Part shown: in pieces, positions 1-7,840 of the stretch
Layout: the number at the start of each line of letters is the position of its first letter
How positions within the stretch are numbered: the stretch's first letter is position 1
NCBI RefSeq assembly: GCF_022343685.1
Contig: NZ_CP092123.1
Location: 3,410,001-3,474,000 of the forward strand
Source: Marinobacterium sediminicola
GTDB taxonomy: Bacteria; Pseudomonadota; Gammaproteobacteria; Pseudomonadales; Balneatricaceae
Length of the DNA: 64,000 bases
Direction of reading: 5' to 3'
Notes under the pieces: generated by a model
What the model saw: only the letters and a program-made list of their open reading frames with translations
Database searches by the model: none
Told to the model about the DNA's origin: nothing
Program-made: the position numbers and the translations under genes

Positions 1-1
1 T

Positions 2-484
2 ACAGAATCCTCCCGGCAAGCGGACGGATATTTCATTGCCATTCACGACCGCCTGTACTGTTCCAACCGACTAAGTACCTATACGCCCTACAAGCCTGTG
101 CGTCTCTACCGTAAATCCAAAGGGCGCTATAGTACCAGCACTGTCCATGACCGGGTTCATATGCTGCCCGGAAGCAAAACAGCTGAACTAAAGGGGCGCA
201 TGGCACATGACTCCCTCCGTTCTTTCCATCAGCGTATTGAGAAAATGAACGAATATACTGAGGCTCAGTCCGATGACATGCTGGCACGTGGTCGCAAGCC
301 ATCGACATTTCGTATCCTGACAGAGCTCTGGATATACTTTATCGTTGGCTATTTTTTCAGGGGATATTGGCGCGGAGGGTTAATGGGCTATATCTATGCG
401 GTAAACTTCGCATATAGCCGCTTCTTGAGACAGATAAAACTTTTCGAGAAAGAACACAAGAAAAAAAATAGCATATTATACTAA
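2..484 (+). CDS. Family 2 glycosyltransferase, C-terminal part (5' end outside window)
   Basis: The reading frame is open from the left edge to the TAA at 482-484, so only the C-terminal 160 residues are visible. A GTG in this frame at 98 is not the true start, because coding sequence continues upstream of it. The fragment resembles the C-terminus of WaaE/KdtX-type GT2 enzymes that add sugars to the LPS inner core: a basic 'VRLYRKSKGRY' stretch, a 'VHDRV' motif, then an HDSLRSFHQRIEKMNEY segment like the 'H-S-R-s-y-l-K-n-Y' tail of that family, and a hydrophobic membrane-associated end. The catalytic Rossmann half is missing from the window. Base composition falls toward AT at the 3' end, where the AT-rich block begins. 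Exact sugar specificity cannot be read from this piece. Confidence 0.75.
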   Translation, partial: TESSRQADGYFIAIHDRLYCSNRLSTYTPYKPVRLYRKSKGRYSTSTVHDRVHMLPGSKTAELKGRMAHDSLRSFHQRIEKMNEYTEAQSDDMLARGRKPSTFRILTELWIYFIVGYFFRGYWRGGLMGYIYAVNFAYSRFLRQIKLFEKEHKKKNSILY

Positions 485-539
485 AGCATCAATCCAGCAA
501 ACCAATATAAGCCTATATAAAATTCGTTAAGGATCTACA

Positions 540-2498
540 ATGTCATACCGTCGGGACATAGATGGACTTCGTGCAATCGCGGTTTTATCTGTCATAGCTT
601 ATCATTTGGGTATATCTTACTTTCAAGGGGGCTTTGTTGGTGTAGATGTTTTCTTTGTAATTTCGGGCTATGTCATTTTTAAAGGTACACTGCCCTCTAT
701 TGAAGAGGGTAGCTTTTCTTTCAAGGATTTTTTCAAAAGAAGACTTTATCGCATACAACCTGCTCTTCTCGTACTTTTGGCTGCCACGTTCATACCTGCA
801 CTGTTTATCTTAACACCTTCTGAGTTAACCAATTTCTCAAAATCAGCCCTTTCTGCTGCATTGAACCTGTCGAACTTTCACTTCAATGATTTGTCAGGAA
901 ATTATTTTGCTCCACTTTCAGAGTCATCTCCTCTTCTACATACATGGTCACTGGGTGTGGAGGGGCAGTTTTATCTTATTGCCCCATTGATGCTTCTGAT
1001 CGCAAGTAGGAAGAAATCCATCGAACTCATTTCCAAGATACTGTTTTTTACTTTAGTGGGAAGCTTCATCCTAAATGTATCTTCCATATACTTGTCTGGC
1101 GATCAGGGTGATGCTTTCTATTTACCCACACACCGATTCTGGGAATTTTCGGTCGGTGCACTTATTGCCATTTTGGAGCGAAAAAGTTACTTCACATGGA
1201 GGGAAAGATATTCATCGATGTCCTACATCGGCATGGCCGGCATTTTGTTTTCAACTATTTGCGTCGAAAACAATGGATTTTTCCCCGGTTTTTTTGCATT
1301 GATTCCAGTCTTAAGCACTACGCTTATTATTGCTTTTAACCATGAAAATTCATATCTCAGCAAGGTTTTATTATCAAAACCACTCGTTTTTGTTGGTAAA
1401 ATATCCTTCTCGTTATATCTGACACATTGGCCAATTATCGTTTTTTATGAGTTACATTCTGGCTCTGAGATCACAACCCCTGTCGAACAGGCCTTAATTT
1501 TCTCATTATCATTTGTCAGCGCCATTGTACTTTTCAAGTTTGTGGAGCTTCCTGCACGTAAACTAGGCAAATCTAAAGAGACCAGAACACTTTTGCATTT
1601 TGCTGTTCCACTTTCGTTAGTGTTCATGGCATTTATTGTCATCAAGCAAACGAAAGGCCTGCCCGAACGATTGAATGAGGAAGCATTAGCAATTTATTCT
1701 GACACCGTAAATGTTAGTAGTCACCCATGCCCTGCAATTGAGGGTTGGTCGCAGAGAAAAGCGTCTGTATGTGGAGAAATACTAAATAAATCACAGTTTG
1801 ATTTCCTCGTCTGGGGTGACTCGCACGCAGGAATGCTCGGATCAACACTGCGTCCACAGCTTGCCGCAATGGATCAGTCCGTTGTCTTTGCAACTATGGC
1901 CGACTGCCCACCACTTATAGGTGTTTATACTTCAAAGCGGAAAAATAGAGAGGAGTGTGCCGAGCTCGCACAAGGGATACTAGAGCGCATAGAACAGGGC
2001 ATTATAAGAAACATAGTACTGGTGAGTCGATGGGCAACTCTTGCATCGCCGGTCCCCGCACCAAGTGACGGACAGAGCAGCAAAGAGATATTTAGCCGTG
2101 CAACAGGTGAGAAGACCTCTTTTGACCAGGCACTAAAGTACACGGTATCCATATTAAAAGAAAAAGGAGCTCAGGTTATTGTTGTAGGACCAGTGCCTGA
2201 AGTCGATTTTGATGTTCCGGAAACCATGATTAGATCAATTTATAACGGGTTTTCGCTCCCAGTTTCGAAGCGCTCTGATTTTGACATACGCCAAAGAGAT
2301 GTTTTAGATACCATATCGAGCATAGAGAGAGAAAACATGGCTAAAGTGGTTTTACCGCACACTATTTTGTGCGATCAACATTCATGCACTACGCACTTTG
2401 GCAAGCGCCCACTTTATTCAGACGATGACCACCTTAATGAGTATGGAAGCAGTATCATAACCCCCCTTATAATTAAAGCATCCATAGATTATCTCTAA
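540..2498 (+). CDS. Acyltransferase 3 (OafA/YrhL-type) with C-terminal SGNH domain
   Basis: This 652-residue inner-membrane protein probably O-acetylates a surface glycan such as O-antigen or LPS core. It opens with the family hallmark YRRDIDGLRA and a histidine at residue 22, followed by about ten hydrophobic segments (acyltransferase-3 domain, roughly residues 1-360). The C-terminal third is a periplasmic SGNH-hydrolase-like domain: GDSH near residues 426-429 provides the nucleophile block and DDDH near 629-632 the Asp/His block. In OafA-like two-domain enzymes the membrane part passes acetyl groups across the membrane and the SGNH part transfers them to sugar; that mechanism is family knowledge. 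The start has an AAGGA ribosome site 8-12 bases upstream. Codon use is strikingly AT-rich compared with genes after 4.7 kb, a sign of transfer. Substrate is unknown. Confidence 0.9.
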   Translation: MSYRRDIDGLRAIAVLSVIAYHLGISYFQGGFVGVDVFFVISGYVIFKGTLPSIEEGSFSFKDFFKRRLYRIQPALLVLLAATFIPALFILTPSELTNFSKSALSAALNLSNFHFNDLSGNYFAPLSESSPLLHTWSLGVEGQFYLIAPLMLLIASRKKSIELISKILFFTLVGSFILNVSSIYLSGDQGDAFYLPTHRFWEFSVGALIAILERKSYFTWRERYSSMSYIGMAGILFSTICVENNGFFPGFFALIPVLSTTLIIAFNHENSYLSKVLLSKPLVFVGKISFSLYLTHWPIIVFYELHSGSEITTPVEQALIFSLSFVSAIVLFKFVELPARKLGKSKETRTLLHFAVPLSLVFMAFIVIKQTKGLPERLNEEALAIYSDTVNVSSHPCPAIEGWSQRKASVCGEILNKSQFDFLVWGDSHAGMLGSTLRPQLAAMDQSVVFATMADCPPLIGVYTSKRKNREECAELAQGILERIEQGIIRNIVLVSRWATLASPVPAPSDGQSSKEIFSRATGEKTSFDQALKYTVSILKEKGAQVIVVGPVPEVDFDVPETMIRSIYNGFSLPVSKRSDFDIRQRDVLDTISSIERENMAKVVLPHTILCDQHSCTTHFGKRPLYSDDDHLNEYGSSIITPLIIKASIDYL

Positions 2499-2548
2499 CA
2501 GAAAGACTTGTGTTAAAAGGGTAGGCACTTACCCTGCCCCTTTGACGC

Positions 2549-3598
2549 CTACTGTGTCCGTCCATCATTGACCGCCCGTTCCAGCAACTGCTGTAACCGT
2601 GGTAACAATGCGTCCATACTGTACCTGCGCGCTCGCTCGTGGGCCTTGCCCACCACATTCGGCCAATCTGTATAGCTTTCTATTGCATATTGCAGAGTCT
2701 CAGCGAGCGATTCAGCACTATTGACTTCTGCCAGCCAACCATCTTGGTCATGAGTAATTTGACTCGCTGGCCCATCAGTTTTGGTCGAGACCACAGGGCA
2801 TCCATATGCTGCGGCTTCCAGCACCACTATTCCAAACGACTCATACCGAGAAGGAAAAACGGCCAAATCGATATTCTGCAGCCAGTCTGCGATGTCATCA
2901 ACCCAGCCATCAAAAACAACCACCTCGCTGATCCCCAGAGCTTCCGTAAGCTCCCGAATCTCGCTTTCACTATCACCGGTTCCAGCGATATGTAACCGCA
3001 GTTCTAAACCACGCCGCTTGAGCCACTTCAGGGCTTCCAGCAATAGATCTATTCCTTTTTCCGGGTTGACCCGACCTATAAATCCCAACTTAACCGGATC
3101 AGGCGGCTCCAGCCCACTTCTCCTTATTGATAGCTCAGGCACATGCCAAATCATGTTAGGAAATATCGCAACCCGACTTGCATCAAAACCCTCGCGCAGG
3201 CTGTTTTGCCTCATCTTCTCGGTGAGAACAACTAAAGTATCAACCCCTTGCATGCGCTTAAGCTTATCACTGTGAGAGAACCCCAAAACGGGGAAGGGTA
3301 ACCCCCACCGACTCCGAACCAGTATGCTCGTCGCACGGGAGTTATGAGTGATAATCAGATCTGGTGCTGACCGTAGCAGCTGTCGCCTGGCTTTCAGCAT
3401 AGCCAAAACGTCATAAAAGCCTTTAGCAGAAAAAGGTACTATTTCAACCGTCTCGTCCAAAGCACTTTGATACGGCGCATCTTCAGGTATCCAGGCTTCC
3501 ACCTTATGACCCAATACGACTAAACTGTTGGATACATTAACAAAAGCTTGCTCCAAGCCACCTTTTTTATTAGATACCAGTACATTAATAATTTTCAT
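2549..3598 (-). CDS. GT4 family glycosyltransferase
   Basis: The 349-residue product is a GT-B fold glycosyltransferase that probably transfers a nucleotide-activated sugar to an LPS or capsule intermediate at the cytoplasmic face. The N-terminal GGLEQAFVNVSNSL segment is the usual GT4 'GG.e....l...L' acceptor-side motif. The C-terminal half begins at LGFIGRVNPEKGID (about residues 172-185) and contains FPSRYESFGIVVLEAAAYG, the E-x7-E nucleotide-sugar motif of GT4 enzymes. It is oriented against the acetylase upstream; the two stop codons are about 50 bases apart. Base composition is intermediate between the AT-rich neighbours and the rest of the window. The ATG at 3598 has only a weak ribosome site. 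Sugar donor and acceptor cannot be deduced. Confidence 0.88.
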   Translation of the reverse strand: MKIINVLVSNKKGGLEQAFVNVSNSLVVLGHKVEAWIPEDAPYQSALDETVEIVPFSAKGFYDVLAMLKARRQLLRSAPDLIITHNSRATSILVRSRWGLPFPVLGFSHSDKLKRMQGVDTLVVLTEKMRQNSLREGFDASRVAIFPNMIWHVPELSIRRSGLEPPDPVKLGFIGRVNPEKGIDLLLEALKWLKRRGLELRLHIAGTGDSESEIRELTEALGISEVVVFDGWVDDIADWLQNIDLAVFPSRYESFGIVVLEAAAYGCPVVSTKTDGPASQITHDQDGWLAEVNSAESLAETLQYAIESYTDWPNVVGKAHERARRYSMDALLPRLQQLLERAVNDGRTQ

Positions 3599-3684
3599 CT
3601 AAACAGTATCTTCGTATGGCTGCAAAAGATCTTACGCCAATATTTGTTATAGGATTACTTAATATCTAAAAGCACTGCAATATC

Positions 3685-4491
3685 TTAAGAACCATTAAGA
3701 TATTCAAAGAATCGTTTCAGTCCTCTTTTCCTTACATTATTAGAAAATGAAAAATTTCTTTTATTATCAGGATCTATCGAGCTTTCAATATCTCCTTCTT
3801 GATAAAAAAGACCGGGTACGACATAGGTAATATCCATTTTACAAATCTCTTTAATTCGTCCCCAATCATCTGCTAAGAAGCCCTGATCAAAACATCTAAT
3901 ATATCTTTTCGCAGCCTCCCTGCTAATTATATAAGCATGAGCCAACCACAAAGATCTTTTCTTATCCACATGCTTATGAAAGCTTATTTTATATTTATGA
4001 TGCCTCACCGTGAAAATCTTTTCTGAGGCTGCTTTTTTCCACTGATTTCCTCGCGGACCTAAATGACATATAAAAGCACCTCCTTTTATTGCCTCCTCAT
4101 ATAAGAAAGGAGCAATTTTTTCCAAGCAACCATCCTTGTATGCCTCAGAAGAGGTAACATCATCTTCCAAGATCATAAGCAAGGGTGACTCTGTCTCTTT
4201 AAAAAACCACTCTATAACTTTAGCATGTGATTGTAAGCATCCGATTTCTCCTGGAAGTATATCTCTAGAATAGAACTCTTTCATTTTTATGTATAAGTCA
4301 GAGCTATTCAGTTCCTCAAAGGGAATATACCTCATATCTGAAGCAGGCCAATAGTCCTCAACCCACTCAGAAGGAAATTTCTTTTCCAATAGAATATTCC
4401 TTCGATCTCGCGCACCAGCAAGAGATATAATAGCTACTGGAATTTCACACTCACCATTCTGAGCTCTTTTCCAAGAAACAAAACGACACAT
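3685..4491 (-). CDS. GT25 family glycosyltransferase (LPS biosynthesis type)
   Basis: The 268-residue product matches GT25, the family of LPS galactosyl/glucosyltransferases such as LgtB/Lex2B. Visible hallmarks are IPVAIISLAGARDRR near the N-terminus, the conserved GEIGCLQSHAKVIEWF block, the LMILEDDV metal/donor motif, HAYIISREAAKR and ADDWGRI toward the C-terminus. The start was set at ATG 4491, which has GGAG five bases upstream; a GTG one codon earlier is also possible. About 17 residues precede the usual family start, so the N-terminus is slightly extended. This is the most AT-rich gene of the window, with many ATA, TTA and AGA codons, in strong contrast to its neighbour beginning at 5652. 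It was probably acquired separately. Its acceptor sugar is unknown. Confidence 0.87.
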   Translation of the reverse strand: MCRFVSWKRAQNGECEIPVAIISLAGARDRRNILLEKKFPSEWVEDYWPASDMRYIPFEELNSSDLYIKMKEFYSRDILPGEIGCLQSHAKVIEWFFKETESPLLMILEDDVTSSEAYKDGCLEKIAPFLYEEAIKGGAFICHLGPRGNQWKKAASEKIFTVRHHKYKISFHKHVDKKRSLWLAHAYIISREAAKRYIRCFDQGFLADDWGRIKEICKMDITYVVPGLFYQEGDIESSIDPDNKRNFSFSNNVRKRGLKRFFEYLNGS

Positions 4492-4554
4492 CACAACTCC
4501 ATTTTCAACTCAAATTCAAATAACATATAAATGAACCATTACACAATTATAATA

Positions 4555-5652
4555 TCAACAACACTCTAAGCCTTCATAAAGCCAGATTGTTTTATTAATC
4601 ATATTGCTGAGGACATATGGATTTTCCCTGATTTCATCTCGGCTGCTTAGCAAACTGCTGACCCGCTGAACCGCACCCTCGACATCCCCGACAACCACCT
4701 TTCCTTGCGGATAGATAGCCGTAAGCGTCTCCGCAACTGCCCCATAGGCATACCCGACCACTGGCGTGCCAATCGACAGACACTCCACCACCGTTCTGCC
4801 AAAGGCCTCCGCCGTCGTGGATGTCAGCGACAGCATCACATCCGAGATGGCATACAGGTTTTTCATGTCCGAGCGCGTGCCAAGGAAGGAGAAATACGCC
4901 TCCAGACCCGCTTCTGTGATCGCCGCTCTCACCTCATGGATAAACTTGTCCTTGGGATCGCTGCCCACAATCAGCACATGAAAGTCCTGACGCTGCTGAC
5001 TCAGTCGAGCAACGACATTGACCAGATCCAGATGCCCCTTCCAGCGCGTGATGCGTCCAGGAAAACAAACAAGACGCTTGCCCTGTGCCTGCGGATAATC
5101 GCTGTAGAACTGCTGTTTCCACTCATCAGACGGCTGGTAACCGCGAGGAAACTCGTCAGGATCGATCCCTCGATGGATCACGGTCACTTTGGCAGGATCA
5201 ACCTCAGGGTAGTTTTCCAGCAGGTACTGTTTCGCCGTCTCGGATACGGCTATCACCTTCTCCCCCTTGCCCATCACCGCGCTGTAGCGGTTTACCGAAT
5301 GCATCCCGTGCAGTGTGGTGACGAATCGGGGACGCGTCGCCGGGTCCATTTTGCGCCAGGCCAGCCAGACCACCCAGGCAGGCATGCGTGAGCGCACGTG
5401 GACGATGTCGGGCTTCTCCTCGGCCAGCCAGCGGCGAAACTTCGGTGCTTGCAGGAAAGTCAGCAACGATTTTCTGCCCAACTCCCAGGACACATGGCGG
5501 CTGCCTTCACGTTCCAGCTGCTCGACCAGGCGTCCACCGGCAGACACCACCACTGACTCATGACCGGCCGCCACCAGGCCTCGAGCAATCTCCAGCGTTC
5601 CTCGTTCAACGCCACCCAGCTCCAGCGCGGGCAAAACCTGTACAACTTTCAC
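4555..5652 (-). CDS. GT4 family glycosyltransferase, LPS core type
   Basis: The 365-residue GT-B enzyme begins MKVVQVLPALELGGVERG, the acceptor-side GGVERG motif of GT4 transferases common in LPS core clusters of Pseudomonas relatives. The C-terminal domain has FPGRITRWKGH for donor phosphate binding and AEAFGRTVVECLSIGTPVVG, the E-x7-E motif. The start was placed at GTG 5652 because AGAGG lies six bases upstream and the GTG overlaps the stop of the ELM1-like gene as GTGA, a translational-coupling arrangement; a TTG two codons earlier (5658) is the alternative. The body is GC-rich like the chromosome, but the last 25-30 codons (about 4555-4640) become AT-rich and end in a CC dipeptide. This suggests that a recombination boundary lies inside the 3' end. 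Confidence 0.88.
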   Translation of the reverse strand: MKVVQVLPALELGGVERGTLEIARGLVAAGHESVVVSAGGRLVEQLEREGSRHVSWELGRKSLLTFLQAPKFRRWLAEEKPDIVHVRSRMPAWVVWLAWRKMDPATRPRFVTTLHGMHSVNRYSAVMGKGEKVIAVSETAKQYLLENYPEVDPAKVTVIHRGIDPDEFPRGYQPSDEWKQQFYSDYPQAQGKRLVCFPGRITRWKGHLDLVNVVARLSQQRQDFHVLIVGSDPKDKFIHEVRAAITEAGLEAYFSFLGTRSDMKNLYAISDVMLSLTSTTAEAFGRTVVECLSIGTPVVGYAYGAVAETLTAIYPQGKVVVGDVEGAVQRVSSLLSSRDEIRENPYVLSNMINKTIWLYEGLECC

Positions 5653-6548
5653 AGCCAACCTCTTTTCAAAATTGCTTCTGCACAGCGCTCAGCTTCATTA
5701 AACGGCATCCCGGGCATGCTCAGGCACTCCAGCGTCCAGTCCGGCGCCCGGCTGACAAGCCCCTGTGCCCGCAACTCATCGACGCCCCGGCTGATGCGGT
5801 TGTCGGCCTGCTCATCGAGCGTCAGCACTCCAACCTTGCAACCCGCTGTCAGAGCCTCATACACCATTGACGCGCTATCCTGCGTCACCCAGCAGACCTC
5901 GGCACGTCCCAGCTGCTGAGGCAGCCAGTCCGGACCGGTCTCGGCCGCAGGCACAAAGCGGCCTCCTGCCAGCGCTGCCAGTGCCTGTTCGGTACTGGCT
6001 GGCGTGCGGCGCGAAGAACCGATCAGCCACTGACGTGGTTCGGCCGCCAGCAGAGCTTCAACCTGACTCAGCACCGCCGTCTCGTCCCAGTCAAAATGCT
6101 TTGACGGTCCCCCGATCAACACCACACCGCTGCCCGGCACTTTCTCTCCCGGCTGCATGCGGTTCAGCGCTCCGCGTGTAGTGATGATGTTGGGTCGCTT
6201 GTGCGGCTGGTCGTGCTCGGGGATCAGACACAGATCGAAGAAGCCGGTCGAGAGGGACGGCTGCATCAGCACCACGGCCGGCGCCCGATAGAACCGCCGC
6301 AGCGCCAGAAGCGTCAGGTGAGTGGCATGGCCGGCGCCAATGATCAGCGTAGGCTTTTCGTCCATCCGGGGCAAACCGGCACTGAAACAGAGCCGTAGCG
6401 CCTGAAGTTTTCCCATCGGCGGCTGTTCGCTGATGCAGACATCACACCGGCGTGCGATCGCCTCGGCCAGTCCCCGGGACTGGTTCAGATGCCCGGGCTT
6501 GCCATCGCTGACGATCCAGATCTGTTTGCTGTTATCGCTGCCGCTCAC
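5649..6548 (-). CDS. ELM1/GtrOC1 family protein, putative nucleoside-diphosphate-sugar enzyme
   Basis: The product (299 residues from GTG 6548) belongs to the ELM1-like family (PF06258, formerly DUF1022), found in plant mitochondria and in bacterial LPS loci. Visible family features are IWIVSDGKPGHLNQSRGLAEAI at the N-terminus, a central VVLIGGPSKHFDWD block and the late VTQDSASMVYEAL segment, which resembles the donor-sugar site of GT-B glycosyltransferases. No reaction is established for the bacterial members known to me; a glycosyltransferase role is inferred from fold and context. The start at 6548 was preferred over GTG 6572 because GGAG lies about seven bases upstream. Its stop overlaps the GTG of the following GT4 gene by four bases, so the two proteins are probably made together and may act on the same LPS intermediate. 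Confidence 0.8.
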   Translation of the reverse strand: MSGSDNSKQIWIVSDGKPGHLNQSRGLAEAIARRCDVCISEQPPMGKLQALRLCFSAGLPRMDEKPTLIIGAGHATHLTLLALRRFYRAPAVVLMQPSLSTGFFDLCLIPEHDQPHKRPNIITTRGALNRMQPGEKVPGSGVVLIGGPSKHFDWDETAVLSQVEALLAAEPRQWLIGSSRRTPASTEQALAALAGGRFVPAAETGPDWLPQQLGRAEVCWVTQDSASMVYEALTAGCKVGVLTLDEQADNRISRGVDELRAQGLVSRAPDWTLECLSMPGMPFNEAERCAEAILKRGWL

Positions 6549-6777
6549 ATCGGTCTCCGCAACCGGCGGCACATATAACCCCTAATGTCTGCCGCCAAAA
6601 CGACAATGGTACCACCGGCATGGGGTTGCATCGAAGCGCGCAACACTATTTCTGCGTCTGGGTCATTCCATTTTTGTCATGAATGCATACAATCTATGAT
6701 TGCTGCAGCTCTCCGCGCCATGCACCTGCGGTTTCACCTCCTCGAACTCTTTCAAACCAGCTTGTTAGGAAGGTTTT

Positions 6778-7773
6778 ATGTCTGCTTTTGGTTCCGTTTT
6801 CATGCCTGAAATGGCGATCTCCTGGTTCGACGGCTCTCAGTGGAGCGACGCCGAGGTGGTATCGAGCGACAGTCTGCAGCTGCACCCGGGGGCTCACGTC
6901 CTGCATTACTCCAGCACCTGCTTCGAAGGCCTGAAGGCCTTTCGCCACGAAGACGGTTCGGTGAAGATTTTCCGCATGGACAAAAACATCCGCCGCTTGG
7001 CACAGAGTTCCGAACTGCTGGCCCTGCCGGCGTTCGATGAGGCCATGATGGAATCCATGATCCGTGACATCGTTGCCCGCTTTGCCGATGAAGTACCGGC
7101 GCCTCCGGGCTCCATGTACATTCGCCCGACTCATATCGGTACCGAACCGGCGATCGGCAAGGCAGCCGTACCCTCACTGACATCCTGCCTGTACGTGCTG
7201 CTGTCTCCGGTCGGGGATTACTTCACCGGTGGCGACAAGGCTCTGCGTTTGTTGCTGGACGACGAAGGCATGCGCTGCCCACCGCACATGGGCGTGGTCA
7301 AATCCGGCGGCAACTATGCCGGCGCCCTGCAGCCGATTATGAAAGCACGCGCCGAATACCAGGCCGATCAGGTACTGTTCTGCCCGGGCGGTGACGTTCA
7401 GGAAACCGGTGCTGCCAACTTCCTGCTGATCGACGGTAACGAAATCATCACCAAGGCGCTGGACACCACCTTCCTGCACGGCGTCACCCGTGACTCAATC
7501 CTGACCCTGGCTCGCGACATGGGTATGGATGTTCAGGAGCGTGAACTGACCGTGGAAGAACTGCTCGAGCGCAGCGCTCGCCCGGGCTGCGAGGCAGCAC
7601 TCTCCGGCACAGCCGCCGTACTGACGGCCGTTGGCACACTGATCTACAAGGGCAAGGAATATCAGGTCGGCAACGGCGGTGTCGGTGAAACCACCCTGCG
7701 CCTGCGCCGCGCGCTGAACGACATTCAGTGGGGCAAGGCAGCCGACACCCATGGCTGGCTGACCAGCCTGTAA
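6778..7773 (+). CDS. ilvE: Branched-chain amino acid aminotransferase
   Basis: The 331-residue fold-type IV PLP enzyme catalyses the last step of valine, leucine and isoleucine synthesis, exchanging the amino group with glutamate in the cytoplasm. HYSSTCFEGLKAFR near residues 43-56, the PLP lysine in VVKSGGNYAG (Lys175) and the ETGAANFLL phosphate-binding stretch are visible, and the order identifies the longer 'group II' IlvE type. The ATG at 6778 follows GGAAGG with good spacing. The gene is divergent from the LPS cluster and ends in a strong bidirectional hairpin shared with glnE. Neighbouring an LPS core cluster on one side and glnE on the other matches Pseudomonas gene order, from memory. 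Confidence 0.96.
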   Translation: MSAFGSVFMPEMAISWFDGSQWSDAEVVSSDSLQLHPGAHVLHYSSTCFEGLKAFRHEDGSVKIFRMDKNIRRLAQSSELLALPAFDEAMMESMIRDIVARFADEVPAPPGSMYIRPTHIGTEPAIGKAAVPSLTSCLYVLLSPVGDYFTGGDKALRLLLDDEGMRCPPHMGVVKSGGNYAGALQPIMKARAEYQADQVLFCPGGDVQETGAANFLLIDGNEIITKALDTTFLHGVTRDSILTLARDMGMDVQERELTVEELLERSARPGCEAALSGTAAVLTAVGTLIYKGKEYQVGNGGVGETTLRLRRALNDIQWGKAADTHGWLTSL

Positions 7774-7791
7774 CCCTTCCTTGGCGACACA

Positions 7792-7822
7792 AAAAAGCCG
7801 ACGTTTTCGTCGGCTTTTTGCT
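7792..7822. terminator. Bidirectional intrinsic terminator between ilvE and glnE
   Basis: A perfect 12-bp stem (7792-7803 with 7808-7819) encloses a TTTT loop. It has an A-tract on the left arm and a T-tract on the right, so it can stop transcripts of ilvE rightward and glnE leftward. It lies in the 67-bp gap between the two convergent stop codons. Confidence 0.93.
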
Positions 7823-7840
7823 TTCAGCATCCCGCGAAAC

